Shown here in pieces: positions 63,774-64,000 of a stretch of DNA of 64,000 bases. The notes beneath the pieces are model-generated. The model saw nothing but the letters and a program-made list of their open reading frames with translations, ran no database searches and was not told the DNA's origin. The translations under genes and the position numbers were made by a program. The DNA comes from Theocolax elegans (taxonomy: Eukaryota; Arthropoda; Insecta; Hymenoptera; Cerocephalidae), in assembly GCA_026168455.1 (NCBI GenBank), contig CM047425.1, positions 44,288,711-44,352,710 of the forward strand, read 5' to 3'. The first letter of the stretch is position 1. Each line of letters starts with the position of its first letter.

Positions 63774-64000
63774 TCGTCTATGTGTGGTCATAGAGAAATA
63801 AATTCAGGACCGTTTATAAATACTGGATTCAAAATAAATAGATGAATTGTTTTTGTTATGAGGCTTTTCGGTGTTGGACGAGAAGGTATCAATGTGTTTT
63901 GTGGACTTATAGATATATATCAAGGTTTAGCAAAATCAACGTATGATCAAATTGTGCAGCATTTATATACAGCGTCAAAATCAATGTTCAAAAGAGTTTG

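Larger units (their letters stand above)
61929..64000 (+). pseudogene. Mutator-like transposase gene, interrupted and running off window
   Basis: Starts MSSYPKSDKSS at an ATG. RKRKFHGNQFT, SSTERKLAS, IIEFVTVFFAIS and a CRSCK Cys motif resemble the N-terminal domain of insect Mutator-type transposases (family knowledge). A TGA at 62211-62213 breaks the frame (SESEH*GLEF). At 62242 the gene is split by the LTR composite, and after 63773 it resumes with CGHREINSGPFINTGF, VMRLFGVGREGI and STYDQIVQHLY to the window end. The catalytic DDE part lies beyond the window. Confidence 0.75.

Overview
The window is a graveyard of nested transposable elements from an animal nuclear genome, almost certainly an insect and plausibly a hymenopteran or ant (an inference from the element set: Polinton, Gypsy elements with tRNA-Lys primer sites, R1-type LINEs in TG/CA microsatellites, a CR1-like LINE, a Mutator-type transposase, foldback elements). 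I see no convincing host gene, functional tRNA, rRNA or CRISPR.

Layout. 1-9143: a large minus-strand Ty3/Gypsy element ('G') with 5' LTR 7868-9143, AT-rich leader, gag, pol in the -1 frame behind a G GGA AAC slippery site, and a proline-rich ORF3 running off the left edge. 9884-29241: a plus-strand Polinton/Maverick relic (protein-primed DNA polymerase B, packaging ATPase, small conserved ORFs, integrase, adenovirus-like protease), split by about 11.5 kb of LINEs. Two minus-strand R1-type elements sit in one TG microsatellite, and the first is itself split by a plus-strand LINE with a 12-13 bp target duplication. 29675-33562: a CR1-like LINE between two GA microsatellites. 35.6-41.2 kb: a field of palindromic foldback elements, ended by a 221-bp solo LTR that carries a tRNA-like module. 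42-45.8 kb: a Gypsy gag relic split by a 1.28-kb solo LTR. 46.3-46.8 kb: a TTAA-flanked MITE. 46.8-57.3 kb: a four-layer nest (LTR 'Y' > unknown element X with a 14-bp duplication > complete Gypsy element 2 with near-identical LTRs). 58.5-61.6 kb: another gag relic and a solo Y LTR. 61.9-64 kb: a Mutator-like transposase gene interrupted by a remarkable 1.53-kb insert.

Most interesting points. (i) The 62242-63773 insert is two different LTRs, a short tRNA-bearing TRIM-like LTR and the 1.29-kb Gypsy G LTR, joined head to head through a palindromic tRNA-Lys primer-binding site and integrated as one unit (TSD TCGT). (ii) The short LTR family carries a TATA box, a tRNA-Arg(TCG)-like body with A and B boxes, and an oligo-T stretch; it shares its termini with the G LTR, suggesting G mobilises it. 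(iii) Both coding Gypsy elements keep the same -1 frameshift heptamer with downstream structure. All positions were read by eye without database searches.
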